A stretch of DNA of 64,000 bases, from assembly GCF_009831575.1 (NCBI RefSeq), contig NZ_WUUT01000001.1, forward strand, positions 62,001 to 126,000, given 5' to 3'. Numbering within the stretch: position 1 is the first letter of the stretch; each line of letters begins with the position of its first letter. Below the pieces are notes generated by a model, which had not been told where the DNA came from, did not search any database, and was given only the letters and a program-made list of their open reading frames with translations. Made by a program: the position numbers and the translations under genes. This stretch comes from Halovenus carboxidivorans. Lineage in GTDB: Archaea; Halobacteriota; Halobacteria; Halobacteriales; Haloarculaceae. Below, in pieces: positions 48,522-56,515 of this stretch.

Positions 48522-49208
48522 TCAGGACCGCCCCTCTCGCAGTCCCCTCAGCCACGTTCGGAGCCACCGCCCGAACTGCTTTCCGGGCACGGCCAACAGC
48601 AGGAGCAGTTCGCCCCGTGGCTCGCGGGGTCGGGCACCGTAGACGTGGTTGAGCATGAGATAGGTGATGATCCCGAGCGCGAGACTGAGAATCCACGCCC
48701 CGCCGGCGATCCGTCCGACCAGTTCCTTACGGGTGTCTTTCAGTTCCGCGAAACTGTGGGTCAGCCCCAGCACGACCGCGTAGATCACCACGGGCACGGA
48801 GACGACCGACAGCACGATGTGGACCGCGAGCATCACCAGGTATGCGCCGTAAACCAGCGAGGGCGCGCCGACGATTTCGCGCTCGAAGCCGCCGCCGACC
48901 TTCGTCAGGTAGACGGCCAGAAACAGCAAGATCAGCGAAAACGCCGTCAGCATCGCGGCGCGGTGTTTCCGGTACTGTCCGTTCTTGACGAAGTACACGC
49001 CGGCGAGCAAGGCGACGAGTGCGAGCGTGTTGATGATCGCGATCAGGTGTGCCGCCAGCCGGACCCCCTCAGCCGAGAGACTCGGATAGAAGTCGAAGAC
49101 ACCGGCGAACGTGCCGATGACGAAGACGTAGCCGATCACCGACAGCACGGCGGTCACGGCGAGCGGGCGGGCCTTGACACCATCGCGGATCTCGGTTGCG
49201 ACGGCCAT
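48522..49208 (-). CDS. DUF420 family membrane protein
   Basis: The 228-residue protein has six or so hydrophobic helices. The core AHLIAIINTLALVALLAGVYFVKNGQYRKHRAAML (about residues 53-87) and MLAVHIVLSVVSVPVVIYAV (about residues 126-145) have the spaced His residues typical of DUF420. DUF420 members include CtaM-like proteins needed for cytochrome c or quinol oxidase maturation (family knowledge). The C-terminal tail (KQFGRWLRTWLRGLREGRS) is basic and amphipathic. No oxidase gene is adjacent. Confidence 0.85.
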   Translation of the reverse strand: MAVATEIRDGVKARPLAVTAVLSVIGYVFVIGTFAGVFDFYPSLSAEGVRLAAHLIAIINTLALVALLAGVYFVKNGQYRKHRAAMLTAFSLILLFLAVYLTKVGGGFEREIVGAPSLVYGAYLVMLAVHIVLSVVSVPVVIYAVVLGLTHSFAELKDTRKELVGRIAGGAWILSLALGIITYLMLNHVYGARPREPRGELLLLLAVPGKQFGRWLRTWLRGLREGRS

Positions 49209-49290
49209 ATCAGAAGGAGGGGCTGCGGAATAAACTGTCTTTGGATACGACCGCCGTCACTCCGCGGCCCCGTCGGAGGCGCTGGCGCCG

Positions 49291-50625
49291 TTACTCCCCG
49301 GTGCCGTCGTAGGCGGTGATCGCCTCGTAGACGCGATCCGCGCCCCAGGAGACCGTCTCGGCGGGGATGCGCTCGTCGCCGCTGTGGACCAGATCGAGGA
49401 AGGGCAGATCGCCCAACTGCATCGGCGTGAAGCCGTAGCTCTGTACGTCGACTGCCGCGAGGTGGCGGCCGTCGGTCGCGCCGGCCATCAACAGCGGAAT
49501 CGCGACGGCGCCGGTCTCGGATTCGAGAATCTCCGCTAACTCGTCGAAGTAGCTCAGATCCGCCGCCGGGGGGCCGGAGTCAAAGCGGATGATCTCGTAC
49601 TCGGGTTCCATCCCGGTCAGTTCGGTCAGTTCTTCGATCACGTCCTCCGGCTTCTCGCCGGGGACGAGCCGACAGTCCAGCGAGACCGTCACCGCCTCGG
49701 GGACGACGTTCTGTTTGTCGCCGCCGTGGACCTTGGTGACGTTGGCGGTGTTGTGCAGGATTGCGTCGAACATCCGGGCCTCCTCGCCCATCTCGTCGAG
49801 AATCTCGTCCGTCCGCTCGGGGTCGAGCAGTCCCCGGAACTGCTCGGCGCGGTCGCCGTCGAGTTCCTCGGCGATGGACTCGATCATCTGCTCGGCGCTG
49901 GGGGTGATGTTCACGGGCAGTCGGTTCCCGTCGACGGCCTCGACGTAGCGGGCCATCTTCCCCATCGCGGTGTCCGGCGTCGGGAACGAGGCGTGACCGC
50001 TGTTGCCCCGGAAGGTGGCTTCGAGCCAGCAGACCTGTTTCTCGTTGGTCTGGATCGGGTAGGTCTCCGCGCCGGCGACGTCGAACTCGAAGCCGCCGAA
50101 CTCCCCGAGCGCGTACTCCACGTCCTCGAACAGGTCGGGGTGTTCCTCGACCAGCCAGCCGAGGCCGTCGTCGCCGCCGGCCTCCTCGTCGGAGACGATC
50201 AACACCAGCACGTCTCCGGCCGGGGTCGTGTCCGCGGCCGCGAGCCGACAGGCGGCCGCGAGGTACATCGCCACCCCGCCTTTCATGTCGAGCGTCCCGC
50301 GCCCCCAGATGTAGCCGTCCGCTCGGGTCCCGCTGAACGGATCGTGGGTCCACTCCTGGTTGGTCGTCGGAACCACGTCGACGTGACCGTACAGCATCAG
50401 CGGCGCGGCGTCGCCGCCCGGAATCCGGGCCAGCAGGTTCGGCCGGTCCGGGTCGCGGGCGTAGGTCTCCGTCTCGATTCCGTACGCCGACAGGAGGTCG
50501 TCGATCCACTCGATACACTCGCGTTCGTCGCCCGGCGGATTGACCGTCTCGAAGCGGACGAGATCGGCCAACAGTTCGGCGGGCTCTTCGTGGCGGTCCG
50601 TCGTGACCGCCGGTTCGGGTGTCAT
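49291..50625 (-). CDS. M20-family peptidase (ArgE/DapE type)
   Basis: The 444-residue zinc aminoacylase or peptidase carries the M20 metal motifs: LYGHVDVVPTTNQEW (His at about residue 86), WGRGTLDMKGGVAMYLAA (Asp at about residue 118), VSDEEAGGDDGLGWLV (about residue 151) and GATDGRHLAAVDVQSYG (about residue 395). The GHASFPTPDTAMGKM dimerisation region is present. It hydrolyses an N-acyl amino acid or a small peptide; DapE, ArgE and carboxypeptidase activities cannot be separated by eye. In haloarchaea the LysW-type arginine route uses a different deacylase. The upstream open frame is Arg-rich and antisense-like, so I start at MTPEPAV. Confidence 0.88.
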   Translation of the reverse strand: MTPEPAVTTDRHEEPAELLADLVRFETVNPPGDERECIEWIDDLLSAYGIETETYARDPDRPNLLARIPGGDAAPLMLYGHVDVVPTTNQEWTHDPFSGTRADGYIWGRGTLDMKGGVAMYLAAACRLAAADTTPAGDVLVLIVSDEEAGGDDGLGWLVEEHPDLFEDVEYALGEFGGFEFDVAGAETYPIQTNEKQVCWLEATFRGNSGHASFPTPDTAMGKMARYVEAVDGNRLPVNITPSAEQMIESIAEELDGDRAEQFRGLLDPERTDEILDEMGEEARMFDAILHNTANVTKVHGGDKQNVVPEAVTVSLDCRLVPGEKPEDVIEELTELTGMEPEYEIIRFDSGPPAADLSYFDELAEILESETGAVAIPLLMAGATDGRHLAAVDVQSYGFTPMQLGDLPFLDLVHSGDERIPAETVSWGADRVYEAITAYDGTGE

Positions 50626-50738
50626 GCCCGACCCGTGGGCCGGCGGGCACATAGATGTCCGGGTCTCGGACGCGGGGGTCCCGGCCGACGGCGTCGCTGG
50701 CCGACGACACTCGGTTGTCGAGGCCCGGCCCTCTCCGG

Positions 50739-51692
50739 CTACCGAAACCGATCCAGCCCGCTCTGTCGGCGCTGTCGCCCCTCCGGCTCCGGCTCCCACG
50801 GCGACCGCGTCGAGCGGATCTCGTCGAGATCGATCTCGGGTGGCTCGGCCGGCTCGAACCCCTCGCAGTCCTCGCCGCAGGTCCGTGCCGCGTCGACGAC
50901 GCCACCCTTCCACGGGCAGATTGGCAGACCGTCCTCGTCCGGTTCGATCCGGCTGCACGGCGGCAGATCGTAGCTCCGCCAGCCCTTGCCGTAGGCCCGC
51001 TCGGCGACGCGGCGGCGCTGGCGCTCGATCTCTTCCGGGGTGACGACCGCGATATCCGTCCGCGCGCTCCGCCGGTCGAGCAGTTCCACCCCCGGCTCCC
51101 CGACCGGTAGCTGCTCGGGTTCGCGGATCACCTCGCGCTCGCCGCTGTCGGGATCGAACCGCCAGATCCCGACCGGGTCCGGAATTCGGTTCTCGTGTGC
51201 CCCCGTGACGTAGGATTCGGTCGCGAGGACGACCTGGTCGAGCAGGGCGAGTTTCACGTCCGTGAGCAACTGCCGTTCGAGCGCGCCGGGCGACCCAAGG
51301 TCGGGCTTGTTCTCGATGCCGAGCAGACGGCCGTACCAGTCGGGATAGCGGGTCGTCTGCCGGACGTACGTCTGTCCGCCGCGTCGTTCGCGCTCGAAAA
51401 ACCCGCAGTCGACGGCCGCCGCACAGACCTCCTCGGCGCGTTCGGGGTGGCCGTCGTAGACCTCCGGCCAGGGGCGGGCGGTCCCCGGACCGACCGCGCT
51501 CTCGATGGCCGCCGGCGGGATCGTCTCCTCCGTGATCGCGGCTCGCTCGTCGAACTCGGGGCCGGGTTCGACCGCGACGATGTCCATCACCCGCGCCCCG
51601 TGACAGGAGGTGCCGAGCTGGCGGCTCAGTACCTCCGCACGCTGGCGTTCGAGGTGGGCACACAGCGATAGCTCGAAGCCGAACTCCTGCAC
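50739..51692 (-). CDS. DUF5787-like protein, candidate PD-(D/E)XK nuclease
   Basis: The 317-residue protein starts at GTG (MQEFGFELSLCAHLE). Asp37 in VMDIVAVEPG and Glu127-x-Lys129 in GIENKPDLG, followed by QLLTDVKLALLDQVVLAT, give the D...ExK order of PD-(D/E)XK nucleases. A C-terminal cysteine quartet (246, 259, 272, 276) could hold a metal or Fe-S cluster. The overall sequence matches what I know as DUF5787, a family restricted to haloarchaea. The nuclease assignment is my inference, not an established function. The gene has no nuclease or helicase neighbour; a zinc-finger membrane protein lies upstream on the same strand. Confidence 0.75.
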   Translation of the reverse strand: MQEFGFELSLCAHLERQRAEVLSRQLGTSCHGARVMDIVAVEPGPEFDERAAITEETIPPAAIESAVGPGTARPWPEVYDGHPERAEEVCAAAVDCGFFERERRGGQTYVRQTTRYPDWYGRLLGIENKPDLGSPGALERQLLTDVKLALLDQVVLATESYVTGAHENRIPDPVGIWRFDPDSGEREVIREPEQLPVGEPGVELLDRRSARTDIAVVTPEEIERQRRRVAERAYGKGWRSYDLPPCSRIEPDEDGLPICPWKGGVVDAARTCGEDCEGFEPAEPPEIDLDEIRSTRSPWEPEPEGRQRRQSGLDRFR

Positions 51693-51733
51693 GCGGCCAC
51701 GTAGCGGCCGCGCCCGCAAAACCGCTTCGCGAC

Positions 51734-52378
51734 TCAGCCGGTCGTCACGTTCACGACGATGTCCTGCCCCTCGCCGTTGGCCGCTGCGGACTCGTCAGCG
51801 ACGCCGGCGACCTCGTGTGTCCCCGGTTCGACGGCCTCACCGTCGACTTCGATGTCGATGCTCGTGTTGGGGTTGTCCTCGCTGTAGGTCGTCCCGTCGT
51901 AGGTCAGTTCCGTCCCGTCGTCGTTGACTTCGACCCCGAGCGTGCCGAGCGCGTACTGGAGGGTCACGCCCCGGGCGTGTTTGTGCCAGACGGCGGCGCC
52001 GTACTCCTGTTGCTCGTTGCCGTGGAAGTGAAAGGCTCCGTCGGCCCCGGCGAACTCGGCGCTGGTCAGGTCGAGCCGTTGCCCGTCGATGGTGATCTCC
52101 ATCGTCCCGTGTTCGTGGACCGCGCCCTGATCGGTCGGCCCCTCGCCCGAGCCGCCGACGATGAGATAGCCGGTCAGCCCGACCGCCAGGAGCATGACGA
52201 CGCTCAGCCCCGCCAGGCCGATCGTGGCGTTGCTCGGCCCGGAGTCCGACCCGCCCCGCATCGAAGCGACCCGCCGCTGGTCGATCCGGGTCAGCTCCCC
52301 CTCGTGTTCCTCGGCCAGGTGGCGGAGATAGGCGTCCTCGTCGCTGAAACTGTCCGCACAGTAGTCGCACTCGGGCAT
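51734..52378 (-). CDS. C2H2 zinc-finger, single-pass membrane protein
   Basis: The 214 residues begin with a C2H2 finger (Cys4, Cys7, His20, His25, in CDYCADSF and LRHLAEEH), followed by a basic linker (RIDQRRVASMRGG) and one transmembrane helix (about residues 51-74). The outer part (about 75-214) is acidic and has clustered His (HEHGTMEIT, FHFHGNEQQ, VWHKHARG), which could bind a metal. The orientation, with the finger inside, is inferred from the basic linker. It shares strand with the nuclease-like gene. Function is unknown. Confidence 0.8.
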   Translation of the reverse strand: MPECDYCADSFSDEDAYLRHLAEEHEGELTRIDQRRVASMRGGSDSGPSNATIGLAGLSVVMLLAVGLTGYLIVGGSGEGPTDQGAVHEHGTMEITIDGQRLDLTSAEFAGADGAFHFHGNEQQEYGAAVWHKHARGVTLQYALGTLGVEVNDDGTELTYDGTTYSEDNPNTSIDIEVDGEAVEPGTHEVAGVADESAAANGEGQDIVVNVTTG

Positions 52379-52475
52379 CGTACAGTCGTTCCCGCTCTGG
52401 TCAATAATAGCTGTCGCCTGGCCCGGATACCGCGGCCGACACCAGTATTATCTTCCGCCCGCGACAGATACGGCC

Positions 52476-53678
52476 ATGGACGAACGAGCCTACCGGTTCG
52501 AGTACGACCCCGGAACCATCAGACAGGGCCGCGGCTGTGTCGAGGCGCTGAGCGACGAACTCGCCGGCCTCGGCTGTGAGCGCGCGATGGTCGTCTGCGG
52601 ACAGACCGTCGGATCGACCGAGGCGGTCATGGGTCCGATCACCGACGGTCTCGGAGACCGACTCGCGGGGATTTTCGACGAGACGACACCGAAGAAGCGA
52701 CTCTCGACGGTCTTCGACGGCGCACGGCGAGCGGCGGACCTCGACGCCGACGCCCTCGTCGCCGTGGGCGGCGGCAGTAGCCTCGACGTGGCCAAGGGGA
52801 TCAGCGCCGTCGCCGCCTCGGAATCCGGCACCGAGGCCATTGCCGACCAGTTCGAGGCGGGCGGTCTCCTCCCGGTGCCCGACGCCGACCTGCTACCGAT
52901 GGCCGTCGTCCCGACGACGCTCGCCGGAGCGGACCTGTCGATCATGGGCGGGATCACCGCCCACCCCGCCGAGGGACTGGTCGACGAGCCGGTCGGCGGC
53001 GGCATCATGGATCCGCGGCTGATGCCCGCCGTGGCCTGTTACGATCCCGACCTGCTGGAGACGACTCCCCGGGACATTCTCGCGGCGTCGGCCATGAACG
53101 GCTTCGACAAGGGGATCGAATCGCTGTACGCCGCCAACGCGACGCCGGTGACCGACGCCGCCGCGGTCCGCGGGCTCTCGCTTCTGTCCGAGGCGCTGCC
53201 GACGCTGTCGGACGAGCCGGAATCGTGGGCGAGTTCCGACATCTTGGAGGGAATCGTCCTCGTCCAGTACGGCATCTCACGGCCGGGCGGTACGACGCTG
53301 TCGCTGATTCACGCCTTCGGTCACGGACTGACCGCCCACAGCAGCGTCCAGCAGGGCGCGGCCCACGCGATGGTCGCACCGCACGCCCTGGCGTATCTCT
53401 TCGAGCACAGCGACGGCCGCCGCGACCTGCTCGCCCGTGCCTTCGATGTCGACGCCGACGGCCGCGACGACCTGGCCGCCGGCATCGTCGAGGAGGTGGT
53501 GACCGTCCGCGACGCGCTGGCGCTCCCGGCCCAACTGCGCGAAATCGACGATCTGGACCGCGACGACCTCGAGGCCGTCGCCCAGACGACGATAGACGAC
53601 TCGCTGATGGGCAACTGTCCGCCCGACCTCGACGCGACCACCGAAGACTTACTCGCGGTGCTCGAATCCGCGTGGTGA
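52476..53678 (+). CDS. Iron-containing alcohol dehydrogenase
   Basis: The 400-residue class III (iron) alcohol dehydrogenase-like protein has VAVGGGSSLDVAKG (about residues 95-108) for NAD(P) binding. The metal-ligand region VPTTLAGADLSIMGGIT (about residues 145-161) and HAFGHGLTAHSSVQQGAAHAM (about residues 276-296) supplies the usual His ligands; here the ligand-position Asp is GADLS. It oxidises or reduces an alcohol, but the substrate is unknown. The stop is followed 3 bases later by the ATG of a threonine-synthase-like gene, so the pair is probably one operon. Confidence 0.88.
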   Translation: MDERAYRFEYDPGTIRQGRGCVEALSDELAGLGCERAMVVCGQTVGSTEAVMGPITDGLGDRLAGIFDETTPKKRLSTVFDGARRAADLDADALVAVGGGSSLDVAKGISAVAASESGTEAIADQFEAGGLLPVPDADLLPMAVVPTTLAGADLSIMGGITAHPAEGLVDEPVGGGIMDPRLMPAVACYDPDLLETTPRDILAASAMNGFDKGIESLYAANATPVTDAAAVRGLSLLSEALPTLSDEPESWASSDILEGIVLVQYGISRPGGTTLSLIHAFGHGLTAHSSVQQGAAHAMVAPHALAYLFEHSDGRRDLLARAFDVDADGRDDLAAGIVEEVVTVRDALALPAQLREIDDLDRDDLEAVAQTTIDDSLMGNCPPDLDATTEDLLAVLESAW

Positions 53679-53680
53679 GC

Positions 53681-54775
53681 ATGAGCGCCGAGACCACCTA
53701 CGTCTGCCCGTCCTGCGGGTCCCGCTTCGAACCGGCCGCCGATCGGTGGCGGTGTGACTGCGGCCACCCGCTCAGGTTCGCCGACCCGCCGGCTCCCGAG
53801 GCCGACTCTCCGCCCGCACCCGACCGCGACCGGGGGCTGTGGGCCTTCGAGGAGTTGCTCGCGGTCGACCGGCGGGTCACCCTCGGCGAGGGGTGGACGC
53901 CGCTGGTCGACGCCCCCGAGCGCGCCGTCGAGTACAAACTCGACTGGCTCTTTCCGACCGGGAGCTTCAAGGACCGCGGCGCGGCGACGACCATCTCGCA
54001 CGCGCTGGAACTCGGCGTCGACCGCGTCGTCGAGGACTCCTCGGGCAACGCCGGCGCGGCCATCGCCACCTACGCCGCCCGCGCCGGCATCGACGCCGAG
54101 ATATTCGTGCCCGCGGACGCCAAACCCGGCAAACTCCGGGCCATCGAACGGACGGGCGCGACCGTCAGACGGATCGAGGGCGACCGGGCCGCCGTCACCG
54201 AGGCGTGCATCGACGCCGTCGAGGGGGGCGATCCGGCGTGGTACGCCAGCCACGCGTGGAACCCGGCCTTCTTCGAGGGGACGGCGACGGTCGCGTACGA
54301 ACTCGCCGCACAGCGAGGCTGGACCGCCCCGGATGCAGTCGTGACGCCGCTGGGTCACGGCACGCTGTTTCTCGGCGCGTATCGCGGGTTCGCCCGACTG
54401 CACGAGGCGGGCTGGATCGACGGCCTCCCGCGGCTCTACGGCGTCCAGGCCGCCGGCGTCGCGCCGATCGTCGAGAGCCGCCACGGCGAGGCGGCCGCGG
54501 CCGGCGAGAACAGCCTCGCAGACGGGATCCAGATCACCGACCCGGTCCAGCGGTCGGCGATCACCGAGGCGGTCGACCGCAGCGGCGGCGACGTGCTCGC
54601 GGTCGACGCCGAGACGACCGAAGCGGAGTACGACCGCCTGCACAGACAGGGGTTGTACACCGAACCGACCTGTGCGGTCGCGCCGGCGGCGATGGACTCC
54701 CTCCGCGAGCGCGGCGCAGTCGCCCCGGACGAGGATGTCGTCGTGGCGCTGACCGGGAGCGGTCTGAAAACGTAA
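53681..54775 (+). CDS. PLP-dependent threonine-synthase-like enzyme
   Basis: The 364-residue fold-type II PLP enzyme starts with a zinc-ribbon (YVCPSCGSRF and WRCDCGHPL, residues 7-30). It then has the PLP lysine in PTGSFKDRGAATT (about residue 95), the substrate loop DSSGNAGAAIATYAA (about residues 122-136), VTPLGHGTLFLGAYRGF for phosphate binding, and VALTGSGLKT at the end. The SFKDRGA/SSGNAG signature belongs to threonine synthase and relatives. A canonical threonine synthase may exist elsewhere, so this may act on a different phosphorylated substrate. It starts 3 bases after the alcohol dehydrogenase stop. Confidence 0.88.
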   Translation: MSAETTYVCPSCGSRFEPAADRWRCDCGHPLRFADPPAPEADSPPAPDRDRGLWAFEELLAVDRRVTLGEGWTPLVDAPERAVEYKLDWLFPTGSFKDRGAATTISHALELGVDRVVEDSSGNAGAAIATYAARAGIDAEIFVPADAKPGKLRAIERTGATVRRIEGDRAAVTEACIDAVEGGDPAWYASHAWNPAFFEGTATVAYELAAQRGWTAPDAVVTPLGHGTLFLGAYRGFARLHEAGWIDGLPRLYGVQAAGVAPIVESRHGEAAAAGENSLADGIQITDPVQRSAITEAVDRSGGDVLAVDAETTEAEYDRLHRQGLYTEPTCAVAPAAMDSLRERGAVAPDEDVVVALTGSGLKT

Positions 54776-55204
54776 CTACTCGGTGAGCCGTGCGAGCGCG
54801 TCGGCGGCCGTCTCGGTGGCGGTGTAGCCGCGCTCGCCGGCGACCGTGGTCTCCTCGATCAGCCCCGCGGCCTGCAACTCCGCCAGCAGTCCGTGGAGGT
54901 CGCTCTCGCAGAACTCGTATGCCGAGAGCAACTGCCGGACGCCCATCGGGCCCTCGGTGTCGAGTTCGAGCAACACTGCGAGGGCGCGGTCGTCGTGGAC
55001 GGCCGACAGCAGCGTCCGAACCTCCTCGGGAACCGGCGCGAGGATCGCATCGAGCGCCGACGCGTCTTCGAGGCCGGTGAGTCGGTCGTTCGGGACGTGT
55101 TCGCGCTCGCCGGTCTCGACGTTGCGGACCAGACTCGACTCGCTGGAGCGTTTCAACAGCAGATACCGCGTCCCGGAGTCGTCTTCGACGGGACGGCGGC
55201 TCAC
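54776..55204 (-). CDS. Winged-helix-like small protein
   Basis: The 142-residue protein starts at a GTG that overlaps the upstream stop by 4 bases (GTGA). The N-terminal part (RYLLLKRSSESSLVRNVETGEREHV) looks like a small beta domain. The second half (VRTLLSAVHDDRALAVLLELDTEGPMGVRQLLSAYEFCESDLHGLLAELQAAGLIEE) has the pattern of a winged-helix fold, with an LLSAYEFCESDLHGLLAEL recognition-helix-like region. It may be a regulator or a protein-binding wHTH. It is translationally coupled to the next membrane protein gene upstream. Confidence 0.75.
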   Translation of the reverse strand: MSRRPVEDDSGTRYLLLKRSSESSLVRNVETGEREHVPNDRLTGLEDASALDAILAPVPEEVRTLLSAVHDDRALAVLLELDTEGPMGVRQLLSAYEFCESDLHGLLAELQAAGLIEETTVAGERGYTATETAADALARLTE

Positions 55205-55734
55205 GACTCACCACCTCGGCCGCGTTCGGCCGGGCCGTCACCGCCCGTCGGGGCGGGGCCGACCGACTCGCTCGCCCGGTCCGGATGCTCCGTCGCCGGG
55301 GTCGACTCGTCCGGGTCGTCTGTCTGTCCGGTCGGCTCGAACTCCTCGGACTCGATGCGGGCCTTGCTGGTCCGGTACCGGTAGGCCCCGTACGCGACGA
55401 GCACGCCGCCGAACGCGAGCAGTTCCGTCCCGAGCGTCGGCCTGTCTCCGAGCGTGAGAAACAGCGCGCCGAGCGTGAGGCTGATCAGCGAGAACTTGAC
55501 GACCAGTACCAGCCGCCAGAACAGTCGACGGAGTTCCGGGTCGACGTCGTCGTAGCTGACGTCGCTGAGATCCTCCGGCTCGGGCGGTTCGGGGACCGAC
55601 GGCGACGTATCGAACGTCCCTTCCTGGTACGGCGCGGACGGATCGTCCGGATCGAGTTGCTCCTCGCCGTACTCCGTCTCGGACTCCTCGGGCTCGAAGA
55701 ACTCGTCCGGATCGCCGTCGAAAGGGTCGCTCAC
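55201..55734 (-). CDS. Two-helix membrane protein with long acidic tails
   Basis: The 177-residue protein begins with a GTG (VSDPFDGDPDEFFEPEE) and has an acidic N-terminal segment of about 70 residues. Two hydrophobic helices follow (LFWRLVLVVKFSLISLTLGALFLTLG and LLAFGGVLVAYGAYRY), then a long acidic Pro/Thr-rich tail. The GTG is preferred over the ATG at 55758 because a minus-strand T-rich TATA-like element (gattttttg, near 55756-55764) lies about 26 bases before it. Its stop overlaps the next gene's start (GTGA). Function is unknown. Confidence 0.7.
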   Translation of the reverse strand: MSDPFDGDPDEFFEPEESETEYGEEQLDPDDPSAPYQEGTFDTSPSVPEPPEPEDLSDVSYDDVDPELRRLFWRLVLVVKFSLISLTLGALFLTLGDRPTLGTELLAFGGVLVAYGAYRYRTSKARIESEEFEPTGQTDDPDESTPATEHPDRASESVGPAPTGGDGPAERGRGGES

Positions 55735-55773
55735 GGCCACCAGTAGTGTGCCGAACAAAAAATCCGTTCTGAT

Positions 55774-55956
55774 TTACCGCATCTCCCCGATTTCGAACGC
55801 GCGGTCGGACTGGAGCCACGCGAGCGGTCGCTCGGTGTCGTACAACACCACCCCCTCCGCCGTCTCGTAAGTCCCGGTCGCGTCGAGCGTCCCGTCCGAA
55901 GACGACTGTCTCTCGGTCGCCGATGCCCCCGCCACTGGGTCGGTGCGCTCGCTCAT
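55774..55956 (-). CDS. Small acidic protein (60 aa)
   Basis: The ORF encodes a Ser/Thr-rich acidic N-terminus, then the compact segment TYETAEGVVLYDTERPLAWLQSDRAFEIGEMR. The latter looks like a conserved core found in small haloarchaeal proteins (YDTERPLAWLQSD). A minus-strand TATA-like ATATGTCACG lies about 25-30 bases upstream (around 55980-55990). It lies in the same direction as its neighbours. Function is unknown. Confidence 0.6.
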   Translation of the reverse strand: MSERTDPVAGASATERQSSSDGTLDATGTYETAEGVVLYDTERPLAWLQSDRAFEIGEMR

Positions 55957-56038
55957 GCTACGTACTGTGGCATGGCATACCGTGACATATACTTTCGGGC
56001 CGTGGCAGATTTGACATCTCGGTCTGCCGTACCGCTAC

Positions 56039-56428
56039 TCACGCACCGCCGAGCAGTCGCCAGAGCGCGTCGGCGACGAGCAGGTACAGCGGTCTGAGGA
56101 AGTAGTTGACCATCCCGACCAGCCCGACGAATCCGCCGAGGGCCTGTAGCTCCGCCGGCGGTCCGCCGAGGCCGACCAGCACGACCGGGACACACACCGC
56201 GGCACCGAGCCAGCTATCCCGGGCGTACCAGCCGAGGTCGTAGCCGGCGACGGTCGGAAGCGCTCGGAACTGATCGCGCACGGCCCAGAGTCCGGCCGCG
56301 AGCGCTGCTAGCCCGACCGCGACCGGGAGGGTCGCGCCGACGCCGGCCAGTCCGGGTCCGATGAGCAGGAAGCTCCCAACGAGCAGGATGTATGTCGCCC
56401 GCCGTGAGCGGAGACGCCAGTCGTCCAT
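56039..56428 (-). CDS. Small membrane protein, function unknown
   Basis: The 129-residue protein has about four hydrophobic segments (ATYILLVGSFLLIGPGLAGV, TLPVAVGLAALAAGLWAV, SWLGAAVCVPVVLVGLG, ALGGFVGLVGMVNYFLRPLYLLV). The N-terminus MDDWRLRSRR is charged. It is divergent from the BrkB gene, with 87 bases between. No family was recognised. Confidence 0.65.
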   Translation of the reverse strand: MDDWRLRSRRATYILLVGSFLLIGPGLAGVGATLPVAVGLAALAAGLWAVRDQFRALPTVAGYDLGWYARDSWLGAAVCVPVVLVGLGGPPAELQALGGFVGLVGMVNYFLRPLYLLVADALWRLLGGA

Positions 56429-56484
56429 ATCGACACAGTCGTGAGCAGGCCCCTAATCGCTGTCGAACCGTCCGTAGTGACAGA

Positions 56485-56493
56485 GTATATACT
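56485..56493 (+). promoter_or_regulatory. TATA box of the BrkB-fusion gene
   Basis: gtatatact is centred about 27 bases before the GTG at 56516, supporting a leaderless GTG start. Confidence 0.65.
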
Positions 56494-56515
56494 ACTCTCG
56501 TCCCACACCGATACT

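Noticed and set aside
50626-51663. N-terminal extension of the M20 peptidase
   Set aside because: Arg-rich and antisense-like in composition, and overlapping the nuclease-like gene; M20 homology starts near MTPEPAV.
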